From contig NZ_KV795235.1 in assembly GCF_001808955.1 (NCBI RefSeq), positions 179,766 through 243,765 of the forward strand: a stretch of DNA of 64,000 nt. The letters run 5' to 3'. Each line of letters starts with the position of its first letter. The stretch's first letter is position 1. The notes below the pieces were generated by a model. That model was not told the DNA's origin, made no database searches, and saw only the letters and a list, made by a program, of their open reading frames with translations. The stretch comes from Rothia sp. HMSC078H08 (GTDB lineage: Bacteria > Actinomycetota > Actinomycetes > Actinomycetales > Micrococcaceae). The position numbers and the translations under genes were made by a program. Positions 24,649 through 33,707 of this stretch are shown here, piece by piece.

Positions 24649-25911
24649 CTAAGACTCCTCCACCTGAATGCCGTAGAGGGTCTCCAGCGCCTGCACGTAA
24701 TCCTCTGCGCGGCCCTCCGACGCCAGCTTCTTGGCGCGCACTGTCGGGGTGTGCAGCAGGGACTTCACTATGCGGCGCATCGCCAGCTCGAACTGCTCCG
24801 TCGCCGCACCGCAACCAAACTGGTTACGTACCTTCTCCAGCTCAGAATCCAGCACATCCATAGTGTGCGAGCGCAGCGCAACAATCGCGGAGTCAATCGT
24901 GCGGGAACGCTGACGAGACACAAACGCCGCCAGCTCAGACTCCACAATGCGCGTAGCCGTCGCCACGGATTCCTCGGTCTCCTCGGGGGCGGCAAGGCGC
25001 ACCGACTCGAGCGTAATCAGCTCAACATTCGGCAGGTCAGCGACCGAGGGGTCAAAGTCACGTGAAAGAGCAAGGTCAAGAATCGTGTGGTGACCAGCCG
25101 GAATCTGCTCGGGAAGCAGCGGATCTGAGCCGCCGGAGCAACCAATAATGACGTCGGCAGAAGCCATGGCCTGTTCCATGCCGTCCTCGGGCACTGCGAA
25201 GACGTCGCGCTTCGCCGCGAACTCCGGGGCGCGACCAGAACGGGAATTGACCCAAATATCGGTGCAACCGCGCTCGCGCAGCGCCGCAATGGTTGCACCC
25301 GCATAAGCACCCGTACCAAAAATTAGGGCGCGTCGGGTCGACCAGTCCTTCTCGGCAACCTCATCCGCAAGATCCAGGGCAACAGACACAATGGAGCGGC
25401 CCTGGGCGCCAAGCGCCGTGTGCTGACCTACCTGACGAGCCGTATGCGCCGCATGCTCAAAGAGCTGCACCAGCTCGCCGGGAAGGGGTACGCCGTCCTC
25501 TTGTGCCTTCGCCTGCGCGGCGGCCAGCGCGCGGCGTACCTGACCGGTGATTTCGCGCTCGCCGACCACGGCAGATTCCAGGCCGGAGGCGACCGTCAGC
25601 AGGTGGCGTGCCGCTTCCTCGTCTGCGTACACGTCGAAACTGGTATTGACCAGTTCCTTGTCCAGGCCGGAGGTTTGCGCAATCGAATCAACAATCAGCT
25701 CACGAACCATGTGCACATGCGCAGAGACGTGCAGCTGAACATACATTTCAAGACGGTTACAGGTGGCAAGAACTACTGCACCCTTAACACCGAGTTGACG
25801 TGCGATATCCGCCGCCAGAACATCGGGTACGCCAGAGGCACCGGCGCTCAACGCAGCGACGGTGGTCAAATCAACGGTGTGGTGCGATGCCACAAATGCA
25901 TAAGTACTCAC
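24649..25911 (-). CDS. hemA: Glutamyl-tRNA reductase
   Basis: A 420-residue first committed enzyme of tetrapyrrole synthesis, reducing glutamyl-tRNA(Glu) to glutamate-1-semialdehyde with NADPH. The catalytic Cys is residue 51 in VVLATCNRLEMY. Substrate and junction motifs include EREITGQVR and the NADPH domain (RRALIFGTGAYAGATIAAL). The C-terminal dimerisation helix is present. Start is GTG at 25911 with no ribosome site; TATGAT lies 9 nt upstream. Divergent from hemE, sharing a 220-nt control region. Its product feeds HemL, encoded at 38856. Confidence 0.93.
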   Translation of the reverse strand: MSTYAFVASHHTVDLTTVAALSAGASGVPDVLAADIARQLGVKGAVVLATCNRLEMYVQLHVSAHVHMVRELIVDSIAQTSGLDKELVNTSFDVYADEEAARHLLTVASGLESAVVGEREITGQVRRALAAAQAKAQEDGVPLPGELVQLFEHAAHTARQVGQHTALGAQGRSIVSVALDLADEVAEKDWSTRRALIFGTGAYAGATIAALRERGCTDIWVNSRSGRAPEFAAKRDVFAVPEDGMEQAMASADVIIGCSGGSDPLLPEQIPAGHHTILDLALSRDFDPSVADLPNVELITLESVRLAAPEETEESVATATRIVESELAAFVSRQRSRTIDSAIVALRSHTMDVLDSELEKVRNQFGCGAATEQFELAMRRIVKSLLHTPTVRAKKLASEGRAEDYVQALETLYGIQVEES

Positions 25912-25926
25912 TAGAGACTAATCATA
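25912..25926 (-). promoter_or_regulatory. hemA -10 box, probably leaderless
   Basis: TATGAT at 25921-25926 on the minus strand, 9 nt before the GTG at 25911. A weak TTACAG (25945-25950) lies 18 nt further upstream. Confidence 0.45.
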
Positions 25927-25947
25927 ACCACGCCGACTAAGCCCCTG

Positions 25948-25966
25948 TAAAGCTCATAGAACCTAA
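25948..25966 (-). promoter_or_regulatory. DtxR/IdeR-like half-site upstream of hemA
   Basis: TTAGGTT followed by a poor second half. By my count 11 of 19 positions match the DtxR-family consensus TTAGGTTAGGCTAACCTAA. It overlaps the probable -35 of hemA. Weak on its own; similar heptamers precede hemE and hemL. Confidence 0.25.
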
Positions 25967-26067
25967 GTTCCATCATCGTAGGGGGCAAGAAAATCTGCGC
26001 GGTGGGGGATGCGGGCACGAAGAGTAGGCACGAACTAAGGTGTCCCTCACTGCTAAGAAAGCCATCA

Positions 26068-26086
26068 TTAGGTAAGAGTCACCATG
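26068..26086 (+). promoter_or_regulatory. DtxR/IdeR-like site upstream of hemE
   Basis: TTAGGTAAGAGTCACCATG, 12 of 19 positions matching the DtxR-family consensus, with both half-site cores partly kept (TTAGGT, CACC). It lies about 50 nt upstream of the hemE start codon. Directly downstream is a GACA/TGTC dyad (26086-26096). Confidence 0.3.
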
Positions 26087-26133
26087 ACATAGTGTCGCAA
26101 AAACGCCCACATAAACCTGTCACACTAGAGACT

Positions 26134-27333
26134 ATGAGCGAAAACCAGCACACCACCCCCGCATCGGAAAAGGGCCCCGCGTCGGCACAGGGCACCGCAC
26201 AGGCACCCGCCCTGCCCGCACACCCCACCGACGCCCAGCGACCCCTGCTCACCGACGAGCAGCTCGCACACCTACCCGCCAACCACCCCCTGCGCGCAGG
26301 CACCACCGCCGACTCGCCCATGCTCCGCGCCCTCACCGGCCGCCCCTCCAGCCACCGACCCGTCTGGTTCATGCGCCAGGCAGGCCGTTCCCTGCCCGAA
26401 TACCGCCAGGTACGCGAAGGCATCCCCATGCTGGACGCATGCCTCACCCCCGACCTCGCCGCAGAAATCACTGTGCAGCCCGTCCGCCGCCACAAGGTCG
26501 ACGCCGGCATCTTCTTCTCCGACATCGTCATCCCCATGAAGCTCGCGGGCGTCAACGTCGACATCGTGCCCGGTAAGGGCCCCGTACTCGACCAGCCCGT
26601 ACGCACCCTCGACGAGGTGCGCGCCTTGCCCGAACTCAAAGACAGCGACCTCGACCCCATCCGCGAAGCCGTCGCCGCCACCGTAGAAATGCTCGGCGAC
26701 ACCCCGCTCATCGGCTTCGCCGGAGCCCCCTTCACCGTCGCCGCCTACATGGTTGAAGGCGGCCCCTCCCGCGACCACCTGCGCCCGCGCACCATGATGC
26801 ACGCCGACCCCGCCGCCTGGCACGAACTTGCCGAATGGGCAGCCCGCACCGCAGGCCAGTTCCTCCGCGCGCAGATCGAGGCTGGCGCATCCGCCGTGCA
26901 GCTCTTTGACTCCTGGGCAGGATCCCTCGGCGAAAGCGACTACCGCCGCTACGTGCAGGCACACTCCGCAACCGCTCTCGATATGGTGCGCGAATACGGT
27001 GTGCCGCGCATCCACTTCGGCACCGGCACCACCGCCCTGCTACCCGCCATGCACGAAGCCGGCGCAGACGTCATCGGCGTGGACTACCGCCTGCCGCTGT
27101 CCGCAGCGAACACCCTGCTCAACGGCGCCGTACCCCTGCAGGGCAATATCGACCCGGCACTGCTCGCCGCAGGCAGCGAAAACCTCTACGCACACGTAGA
27201 CGACGTGCTCGCAGAAGGCAACGCCGCCCCCTCGCACGTGGTCAACCTCGGCCACGGCGTACCCCCGACCACCGACCCGCAGGTGCTCACCGACCTCGTG
27301 GCATATATCCACGAACGCACCGCGCAGGCATAG
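26134..27333 (+). CDS. hemE: Uroporphyrinogen III decarboxylase
   Basis: A 399-residue enzyme decarboxylating uroporphyrinogen III to coproporphyrinogen III. The signature PVWFMRQAGRSLPEYR carries the conserved Arg pair; GFAGAPFTVAAYMVEGG, FDSWAG and the C-terminal LGHGVPPTTDP are also present. A ~55-residue Pro/Ala/Thr-rich N-terminal extension precedes the enzyme core. ATG at 26134 has no ribosome site; CACACT lies 7 nt upstream, matching the leaderless spacing in this window. First gene of the hemEYQHCDB cluster. Confidence 0.93.
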   Translation: MSENQHTTPASEKGPASAQGTAQAPALPAHPTDAQRPLLTDEQLAHLPANHPLRAGTTADSPMLRALTGRPSSHRPVWFMRQAGRSLPEYRQVREGIPMLDACLTPDLAAEITVQPVRRHKVDAGIFFSDIVIPMKLAGVNVDIVPGKGPVLDQPVRTLDEVRALPELKDSDLDPIREAVAATVEMLGDTPLIGFAGAPFTVAAYMVEGGPSRDHLRPRTMMHADPAAWHELAEWAARTAGQFLRAQIEAGASAVQLFDSWAGSLGESDYRRYVQAHSATALDMVREYGVPRIHFGTGTTALLPAMHEAGADVIGVDYRLPLSAANTLLNGAVPLQGNIDPALLAAGSENLYAHVDDVLAEGNAAPSHVVNLGHGVPPTTDPQVLTDLVAYIHERTAQA

Positions 27334-27357
27334 GATAAATAACGATAAATAGACAGC

Positions 27358-27386
27358 GCAGATGCTGGACACCCTCCGGCATCTGC
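27358..27386 (+). other. Hairpin in the hemE-hemY spacer
   Basis: Perfect 8-bp arms GCAGATGC/GCATCTGC with a 13-nt loop and no T-tract. It may be a processing or partial attenuation site between hemE and hemY. Confidence 0.35.
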
Positions 27387-27471
27387 ACCGAACATCTGCA
27401 CCCCGAACCAACCACCACACCCGTTACCGCAATGGGCAACTCCACTGCACGCAGACCAAAGGAGAACCACC

Positions 27472-29022
27472 ATGGGCCACACCAACCAGGCACCGCACCG
27501 CACCGCACAGGTCAGTTCCTCCGCCGCGCCCCAGAACGCACGAGCTTTCACCCGCAACGAGAAGGCACCCACCGCCATCGTCATCGGCGGCGGCCCCTCC
27601 GGCCTGATCTCCGCGCGCCGCCTCGCCGCAGCCGGTATGCGCGTGACCCTGCTCGAACAGCGCCACCACCTCGGTGGTGCCGTCGGCGCCCACGAAGTCG
27701 GCGGACTGCTCCTGGACTCCGGCGCGGAATCCTTCGCAACCCGCAGCCCCATCGTGAGCGACCTCGTCAAGGAACTCGGCCTGGGCGACCAGATCGTCAC
27801 CCCCAACTCCTACGGCTCCTGGCTGTACCTGCCGCAGGGCGCCCGCCGCACCCCCAGCACCGGCATCATGGGCATCCCCGGCAATGTGAACGATAAGTCG
27901 CTGATCCCCGTCATCGGTAAGAACGGTCTGCGCCGCGCCCAGGTGGACAAGTTCCTGCCCGTCTCCGCAGGTGAGAACGCGAAGACCCTCGGTGAGCTCG
28001 TGCGCATCCGCATGGGCCAGAAAGTGCTCGACAATCTCGTCGCACCCGTAGTCTCCGGCGTGTATTCCACCCACCCCGACAAGCTCGACGTCGATGCGAC
28101 TATCCCCGGTCTGCGCGAAGCCTTCCGCAAGCACCGCTCCCTCTCCGCCGCAGCACACGCTTTCCGCTCGGCAGCCCCCGCAGGCTCACAGGTCGCCGGT
28201 ATTGTGGGCGGCATGAACCAGCTGTCCGAACGTCTCGTCGAAGACCTGTACGCCTCCGGTGTTCGCATCGTCACCGGATTCGACGTCATCGCCGTTGACC
28301 GCGACGAATCCACCGGCCAGTGGTTCATCATCCAGCGCCACACCACCGACGGCGAAAACACCCCCCTCTACGCCGACTACCTGGTGCTCGCCACCGACGG
28401 CCCGACCGTGGCACGACTCATCGGCCCGCACGTCTCCACCGCCCTACCCGCCATGGAACCCGGCCCCGAAGTCGCCCTCGTCACCCTCGTCGTCGACGCC
28501 CCCGCCCTGGACAAGCACCCCCGCGGTACCGGCCTGCTCGTCTCCGAAGAAGCCACCGCCGTACGCGCCAAGGCACTCACCCACGCCACCGCCAAATGGC
28601 AGTGGGTCGCCGAGGCCGCAGGCCCCGGACGCCACGTCGTGCGCCTCTCCTACGGCCGCGGCGGCGAAGACGCCCGCTTCTCCGAGGTCGCCCTCGCCGA
28701 CGAACAGCTCATCACCCTCGCCCTGCGCGACGCAAGCCGCATGATGGACGTAGCCCTCACCCACAGCAACCTCGTGGACGCGGACGTCGTACGCTGGCGC
28801 GGTGTACTGCCCGCCTCCACCCCCGGCCACCGCGACCGAGTCAAGGAATTCCGCGAACGCGCCAGCGAACTCGGAACCCTCAGCACCGTCGGCTCCTGGG
28901 CGGCAGGCTCCGGCCTGGTCGTAACCGTCAAAGACACCTACGAGCAGATGGACCGCCTCATCTACCACGCGGCACAGGACTGGGAAGGCGTCGCCTCCCC
29001 GAAAGCCGCGACCGCCAAGTAG
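27472..29022 (+). CDS. hemY: Coproporphyrinogen III oxidase, CPD pathway (HemY/CgoX)
   Basis: A 516-residue FAD-dependent oxidase converting coproporphyrinogen III to coproporphyrin III, using oxygen. The FAD dinucleotide fold is at the N-terminus (AIVIGGGPSGLISARRLAAAGMRVTLLEQ), followed by GGAVGAHEVGGLLLDSGAESF. The C-terminal FAD motif region is GSWAAGSGLVVTVKDTYEQ. ATG at 27472 has AAAGGAG upstream. Presence of HemQ and the ferrochelatase next to it supports the coproporphyrin route rather than the protoporphyrin route. Confidence 0.9.
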   Translation: MGHTNQAPHRTAQVSSSAAPQNARAFTRNEKAPTAIVIGGGPSGLISARRLAAAGMRVTLLEQRHHLGGAVGAHEVGGLLLDSGAESFATRSPIVSDLVKELGLGDQIVTPNSYGSWLYLPQGARRTPSTGIMGIPGNVNDKSLIPVIGKNGLRRAQVDKFLPVSAGENAKTLGELVRIRMGQKVLDNLVAPVVSGVYSTHPDKLDVDATIPGLREAFRKHRSLSAAAHAFRSAAPAGSQVAGIVGGMNQLSERLVEDLYASGVRIVTGFDVIAVDRDESTGQWFIIQRHTTDGENTPLYADYLVLATDGPTVARLIGPHVSTALPAMEPGPEVALVTLVVDAPALDKHPRGTGLLVSEEATAVRAKALTHATAKWQWVAEAAGPGRHVVRLSYGRGGEDARFSEVALADEQLITLALRDASRMMDVALTHSNLVDADVVRWRGVLPASTPGHRDRVKEFRERASELGTLSTVGSWAAGSGLVVTVKDTYEQMDRLIYHAAQDWEGVASPKAATAK

Positions 29023-29157
29023 ACGGCGCAGCGGCGGCAGAAGCTTAGTCAATAACTCAGCTCAGCCAGTAACTAGACCAAAAAAATTGAGAAAACGCGC
29101 AGCTACGGAAGCCGCGCCTCCAGCACAGCGAACCCTCGCTGAAGAAAGGAACACACA

Positions 29158-29979
29158 ATGTCTCACGATCACGCAGCACACGGCCACGGCGGCGCACACG
29201 GCGCAGGTCAGGGCGGCTACACCCACGCAGGCCACGGCTACGGCGGCGCACCCAAGGGCTACGCAGTCCAGCACTCCGCAGCTGACGAGAACCGCCGCGG
29301 CCGCGAAGAGGGCGAAACCCTGCACTACGCCCTGTACACCGTGTTCGCACGCTCCGGCGCACGCCCCGCAGAGTCCAACACCGACGAGGCACGCGCCGAG
29401 TTCGAGAAGGTTGTTGAGCAGCTGGCCGCCGACGGCGTGACCCTGCGCGGCATCTACGACGTCTCCGCAATGCGCGACAACGCAGACGTCATGATTTGGA
29501 CCCACGGCCAGAACCCCGAAAAGCTGCAGGCAGCAGTCCGCAAGATTCGCCGCACCGCACTGTTCGCAGGCACCACCATCGTCTGGTCCACCATGGGCGT
29601 ACACCGCGAAGCAGAGTTCACCCGCAACCACGCCCCCGCCTACGCACGCGGCAAGGCACCTGAAACCTGGGTCTGCGTCTACCCCTTCGTACGCTCCTAC
29701 GACTGGTACTACATGAACCCCGAACGACGTGCAGAAATGCTCAAGAACCACGGCATGAAGGCAATCGACTTCCCGCAGATTCTGGCAAACACCGTCGCAG
29801 CATTCGGCATGAACGACTACGAGTGGGTCCTCGCCCTCGAAGCACCCGAACTCGTTGACCTCGTCGACATGATGCGCCACTTCCGCAACACCGAGGCCCG
29901 CCTGCACGTGCGCGAGGAAACCCCCTTCTACACCGGCCGCCGCATCGGCGCAGACGAAGTAGCAGAGGTTCTGGCGTGA
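29158..29979 (+). CDS. hemQ: Coproheme decarboxylase (HemQ/ChdC, chlorite dismutase family) with His/Gly-rich N-terminus
   Basis: A 273-residue last enzyme of the CPD pathway, oxidatively removing two propionates of coproheme to give heme b. The core matches the actinobacterial family (HYALYTVFA, LRGIYDVSAMRDNADVMIWTHG, VWSTMGVHREAEFTRNHAPAYARG, PFVRSYDWYYM). Residues 1-30 are unusual: 7 His and 11 Gly before the enzyme domain, a possible metal-binding or storage tail. The stop overlaps the hemH GTG by 3 nt, so translation is coupled to the ferrochelatase that supplies its substrate. Confidence 0.92.
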   Translation: MSHDHAAHGHGGAHGAGQGGYTHAGHGYGGAPKGYAVQHSAADENRRGREEGETLHYALYTVFARSGARPAESNTDEARAEFEKVVEQLAADGVTLRGIYDVSAMRDNADVMIWTHGQNPEKLQAAVRKIRRTALFAGTTIVWSTMGVHREAEFTRNHAPAYARGKAPETWVCVYPFVRSYDWYYMNPERRAEMLKNHGMKAIDFPQILANTVAAFGMNDYEWVLALEAPELVDLVDMMRHFRNTEARLHVREETPFYTGRRIGADEVAEVLA

Positions 29980-31424
29980 GCCATCAGCCGAATGACGGCG
30001 TAACCCTCAACGGCACGCTCCTGCCGGACGACGTGGTACCCAACCGCACCGACCCGGCGAACACCGCCTCCAACGGCCCCGCCGCGCTCAACGAGCAGAC
30101 CCTCGGTGACTACCGAAGCGAACGCAGCATCACCCGTGACCGTGCCGAAGAGGTACGCCCCTACGACCTGGTGATTCTCTCCTCCTTCGGTGGCCCCGAG
30201 GGGCAGGAGGACGTCATCCCGTTCCTGCGCAACGTGACCGCCGGCCGCGGTATTCCGGATGAGCGCCTCGAAGAGGTCGCCACCCACTACCGCGCCAACG
30301 GTGGCGTCTCGCCGATTAACGAGCAGAACCGTGCCCTGCTCGCCGCACTGCAACAGGCGCTCGCTGAGCGCGGCCCGCGCATCCCGATCACCTGGGCGAA
30401 CCGCAACTGGAAGCCCTACGTGAAGGACGTGCTCGCCGAAGCCTACGAGAACGGGCACCGTAATGTGCTCGTGCTGGCGACCAGCGCCTACCCCGGCTAC
30501 TCGAGCTGCCGCCAGTACCGTGAGGACTACGGCATGGCGATTGAGCAGCTCGGCCTGGAAGGTCGCGTGCACGTGGGTAAGATTCGTCAGTTCTTTGACG
30601 TGCCCGGCTTCTCCCGCGCTTTCGCTGACGGGCTGAAGGACGGTCTGGCAACGGTGCGTGAGCAGCTTGCCGCACGCGATAGCGGTTCGCTGAACCCGCG
30701 CCTGCGCATCATGTTCTGCACCCACTCGGTGCCGACCTCCGCGGCGAATGAGGCAGGTCCGCGCGGCGTGAACTACGAGGGCGGCTCCGCCTACGTGGAG
30801 AAGCACCTGCAGGTCGCCCGCGCCGTGCTTTCGCTGGTTCGCGATGAGGCCCCGCAGCTTCTGCAGAACGTCGAATGGGAGCTGGTGTATCAGTCCCGTT
30901 CCGGCCCGCCGTCCATGCCGTGGCTGGAACCGGACGTCAACGACGCCCTGGAGGCGCTACCCACCCCCGCCAACCCGGCGGAGGATGGCGAAGCCCCCGT
31001 GGAAGGCGTCGTGCTGGTGCCCCTCGGATTCGTCTCCGACCACATGGAAGTCAAGTGGGATTTGGACACCGAGGCGCTGGACACCTGCGAACGCCTGGGC
31101 GTGGTCGCCGTGCGCACCCCCACCCCCGGCACGCATCCGGCGTACGTGGAGTCGCTGCGCCGCCTCATTGAGGAGCGCGTGGAGAACAGCGTTTCAGCCG
31201 ACCTGCGCCCCGAACGTGAGAGCGTCCTCGCCCCGAGCGCGAGCGGTCAGTACGGCTGGTTCGACGAGTGCGAACCCGGCTGCTGCAAGCCCGGTCGTGG
31301 CGCGCCGAAGCCGGTCATCGCCGAATACGCAGCCGGTGCTGACGGCGCTGAGGACAGCGCTTCTGAGAACGCACCCGCCAGCCGCTCCGGTGGATGCGGC
31401 TCCGGCGGATGCTGCTCCCACTAA
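29976..31424 (+). CDS. hemH: Coproporphyrin III ferrochelatase with Cys-rich C-terminal tail
   Basis: A 482-residue ferrochelatase (CpfC) inserting Fe2+ into coproporphyrin III. Core motifs: LVILSSFGGPEGQEDVIPFL, the YRANGGVSPINEQN loop, TSAYPGYSSCRQYRED, CTHSVP (conserved His) and SRSGPPSMPWLEPD. Two oddities: a ~60-residue N-terminal extension, and a C-terminal tail with six Cys (432, 436, 437, 474, 479, 480) in Gly/Ser-rich sequence ending GGCCSH. Actinobacterial ferrochelatases can hold a [2Fe-2S] cluster; whether the tail takes part is unknown. GTG start overlaps hemQ. Confidence 0.92.
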   Translation: MSHQPNDGVTLNGTLLPDDVVPNRTDPANTASNGPAALNEQTLGDYRSERSITRDRAEEVRPYDLVILSSFGGPEGQEDVIPFLRNVTAGRGIPDERLEEVATHYRANGGVSPINEQNRALLAALQQALAERGPRIPITWANRNWKPYVKDVLAEAYENGHRNVLVLATSAYPGYSSCRQYREDYGMAIEQLGLEGRVHVGKIRQFFDVPGFSRAFADGLKDGLATVREQLAARDSGSLNPRLRIMFCTHSVPTSAANEAGPRGVNYEGGSAYVEKHLQVARAVLSLVRDEAPQLLQNVEWELVYQSRSGPPSMPWLEPDVNDALEALPTPANPAEDGEAPVEGVVLVPLGFVSDHMEVKWDLDTEALDTCERLGVVAVRTPTPGTHPAYVESLRRLIEERVENSVSADLRPERESVLAPSASGQYGWFDECEPGCCKPGRGAPKPVIAEYAAGADGAEDSASENAPASRSGGCGSGGCCSH

Positions 31425-31608
31425 CACCACCCCTGTAGCTCCGGCTCGCCCCAACACCCCCTGACCGGGGCGTGCGGGCGGGTCGGAGCGCACGTGCCTA
31501 CAGGCTACCCCCAGAATTTAGACAAACACACAGCGTCGCAAACACACAGCCTTTGGGGGAAACGCACACGCCTACGGGCTATCACACACATCACCGAAAA
31601 GGAGAGAT

Positions 31609-32742
31609 ATGAGCCATCACGAGTACATCTTGGGCACCCGCGGGTCTGCTCTCGCCCTGACCCAAAGCCGTATTGCCGCTGAAACCGTCACCTCCCTCTA
31701 CACCGAACACCAGGCACACCACGGCGCTGAAAACCCCGAGGCTGTGAGCTTCGAGTTGCGCACCGTCAAAACCGAAGGTGACGTGCTCACCGGGCCCCTG
31801 GCAACCCTCGGCGGCACCGGCGTATTCGCTGCGGCACTGCGCCAGCGCCTGCTTGACGGCGAGAATGCCTCCGAAGAAAACCGCGTGGACATGGCAGTAC
31901 ACTCCCTCAAGGACCTGCCCTCCGCGCCCTGCCCCGGCCTGGTGGTCGCCGCAACCCTCAAGCGTGGAGACCCCCGCGACGCCCTTGTGGCACGCGACGG
32001 CTTGACCGTGGACACCCTGCCCGAAGGCTCCCGCGTGGGCACCGGCTCACCCCGCCGTGCCGCCCAGCTGCGCGCACTGCGCCCCGACCTTGAAATCGTG
32101 GACATTCGCGGTAACGTGGGCACCCGCATCGGCCGCGTGAAGGGCCTGGAAGAGCACGCCGGCAAGCAGGTCGTACTCCGCCAGAACACCGAAACTTCCG
32201 AACGCGCCGACCACGGTGTAGGCACCGAACGCAGCGGCGACTGCGACGCCGTGGTGCTCGCCGTCTCCGGCCTCAAGCGCTTGGGCAAGGAAGAACTCAT
32301 CACCGAGTACCTTGACCCCACTCGCATGCTGCCCGCCCCCGGTCAGGGCGCGCTCGCCCTGGAAGTGCGCGAAAGCGAATTCGAGAACCCGGACCCCGCT
32401 GTGCTCGCCGACCCCGAGGTGGCGCGCCCGGTGCGTGCCCTCGGCCGTGCCCTGCTCGCCGCAAACCACCACGAAACCCGCCTCGCCGTCAGCGCCGAAC
32501 GTGCCCTGCTACGCCGCCTCGAAGCCGGATGCGCCGCGCCCATCGGCGCGTACGCGCACGTGGTTGAAGGCGACCTGGTGCTTAACGTTGTGGTGGCGTC
32601 CCCGGACGGCACCGACATGCTGCGCCACACCTCGGCAACCGCCGAACTGGATGTGCCCGGCGCCGAACGCCTGGGCGTGCGCGTGGCAGAAGACCTGCTG
32701 CAGATGGGTGCCGCCGCCCTGGCCGGATTGGATCTGAAGTAG
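31609..32742 (+). CDS. hemC: Hydroxymethylbilane synthase (porphobilinogen deaminase)
   Basis: A 377-residue enzyme joining four porphobilinogens into hydroxymethylbilane. The N-terminal GTRGSALALTQS, the MAVHSLKDLPS substrate loop, RGNVGTRIGR and LPAPGQGALALE are typical. Cys308 in LEAGCAAPIGAYA carries the dipyrromethane cofactor. ATG at 31609 has AAAAGGAG upstream. The 185-nt gap after hemH holds no gene. It is 5 nt before hemD, so co-transcribed. Confidence 0.94.
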   Translation: MSHHEYILGTRGSALALTQSRIAAETVTSLYTEHQAHHGAENPEAVSFELRTVKTEGDVLTGPLATLGGTGVFAAALRQRLLDGENASEENRVDMAVHSLKDLPSAPCPGLVVAATLKRGDPRDALVARDGLTVDTLPEGSRVGTGSPRRAAQLRALRPDLEIVDIRGNVGTRIGRVKGLEEHAGKQVVLRQNTETSERADHGVGTERSGDCDAVVLAVSGLKRLGKEELITEYLDPTRMLPAPGQGALALEVRESEFENPDPAVLADPEVARPVRALGRALLAANHHETRLAVSAERALLRRLEAGCAAPIGAYAHVVEGDLVLNVVVASPDGTDMLRHTSATAELDVPGAERLGVRVAEDLLQMGAAALAGLDLK

Positions 32743-32747
32743 GCGTC

Positions 32748-33671
32748 ATGTCTGCCCCGCCTTCTGATACCCCGCGTTCTGAATCCCTGCAGGTTGATAC
32801 CCCGCAGGCTGATGCCCCGCGCACGGTTCTGCTGACCCGCTCCGCCGCCCAAGGTGCCGCCTTCGCACGCGCCCTCGCCGAAGAAAGCGCACAGAACGGG
32901 TTAGGGGAGTGCCGGGTACTCTTCGCCCCGCTACAGCAGGCCCGCACCGTCAAACCGGGCGCAGACCACGCCGCCGCGCTGGAGGCGCTCGCCTCCGGTC
33001 ACTATGCGTGGGTGAGCTTCACAAGCGCCAACACGGTTCGTGCCTGTGCCGAGCTGTGGGGCGCGGAGTTCGCCCGCGCCTGCGCGAGTGGGGGAGTGCG
33101 CATCGCCTGCGTGGGAGCGGCAACCGCCCGCGCCGTGCACACCCAGCTGGGGCTGGGCACGGATTTTCAGCCGCAGGTGCAGAGTGCCGTGGGTATGCTC
33201 GCGGAGTTTGGGCGCCCTGCCCCCGTAGACTCCGCAGCTGATTCCGCCGCGACTGATTCAGCCGCCGTGCTGGTTCTGGAAGGCTCCAACGCCCGCCCGA
33301 CCCTGCGCGAGGGCCTCAAAAACCTGGGCTGGGACAGCCACCGCTGCGTGCTCTACGACATGGTGCCCGCTGAGCAGGTGGCACCCGGCGAGTTGAGCCT
33401 CAGCGCCGCCCGCGCACTCGTGCAGGGGAGTATCCCCGAAACCCCCGCGCCGGATGCGCTGGTGGTGACCGCCCCCTCCCGCCTGCACGCCCTGCTGGAC
33501 GGCACCCCCGCGCTATCGCCTGAATCCGTGCCGCCCGAATCGGTGCCGCCGGTGGTGGCAATTGGGGCGAGTACCGCCTCCGCATGCCGCACCCTGAACC
33601 TGCGCCACGTGCAGGCCGATTCGCCGTCCCCGCAGGATTTGGCGCGCGCCGCTGCATCCCTCATCTACTAA
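32748..33671 (+). CDS. hemD: Uroporphyrinogen III synthase
   Basis: A 307-residue cyclase converting hydroxymethylbilane to uroporphyrinogen III. The family is poorly conserved; position between hemC and hemB plus motifs WVSFTSANTVRA, RIACVGAATARAV, LVLEGSNARPTL and the C-terminal VVAIGASTASACR support it. It carries short in-frame repeats: a 20-residue N-terminal repeat-like lead, DSAADSAATDSAA in the domain linker, and a PESVP duplication from a 15-bp repeat (33519-33548). Confidence 0.88.
   Translation: MSAPPSDTPRSESLQVDTPQADAPRTVLLTRSAAQGAAFARALAEESAQNGLGECRVLFAPLQQARTVKPGADHAAALEALASGHYAWVSFTSANTVRACAELWGAEFARACASGGVRIACVGAATARAVHTQLGLGTDFQPQVQSAVGMLAEFGRPAPVDSAADSAATDSAAVLVLEGSNARPTLREGLKNLGWDSHRCVLYDMVPAEQVAPGELSLSAARALVQGSIPETPAPDALVVTAPSRLHALLDGTPALSPESVPPESVPPVVAIGASTASACRTLNLRHVQADSPSPQDLARAAASLIY
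33519..33548 (+). repeat. 15-bp tandem duplication inside hemD
   Basis: Units 33519-33533 and 33534-33548 (CCTGAATCCGTGCCG and CCCGAATCGGTGCCG), encoding PESVP twice. Confidence 0.9.
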
Positions 33672-33707
33672 GACCACATGTTTTTTATCGAGTTTTCAGG
33701 AGAGATC

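Noticed and set aside
26121-26134. hemE leaderless promoter (CACACT, 7 nt, ATG)
   Set aside because: Not annotated as a site because the hexamer keeps only A at position 2 and T at position 6 of the -10 consensus; mentioned only as a possible member of the leaderless set.
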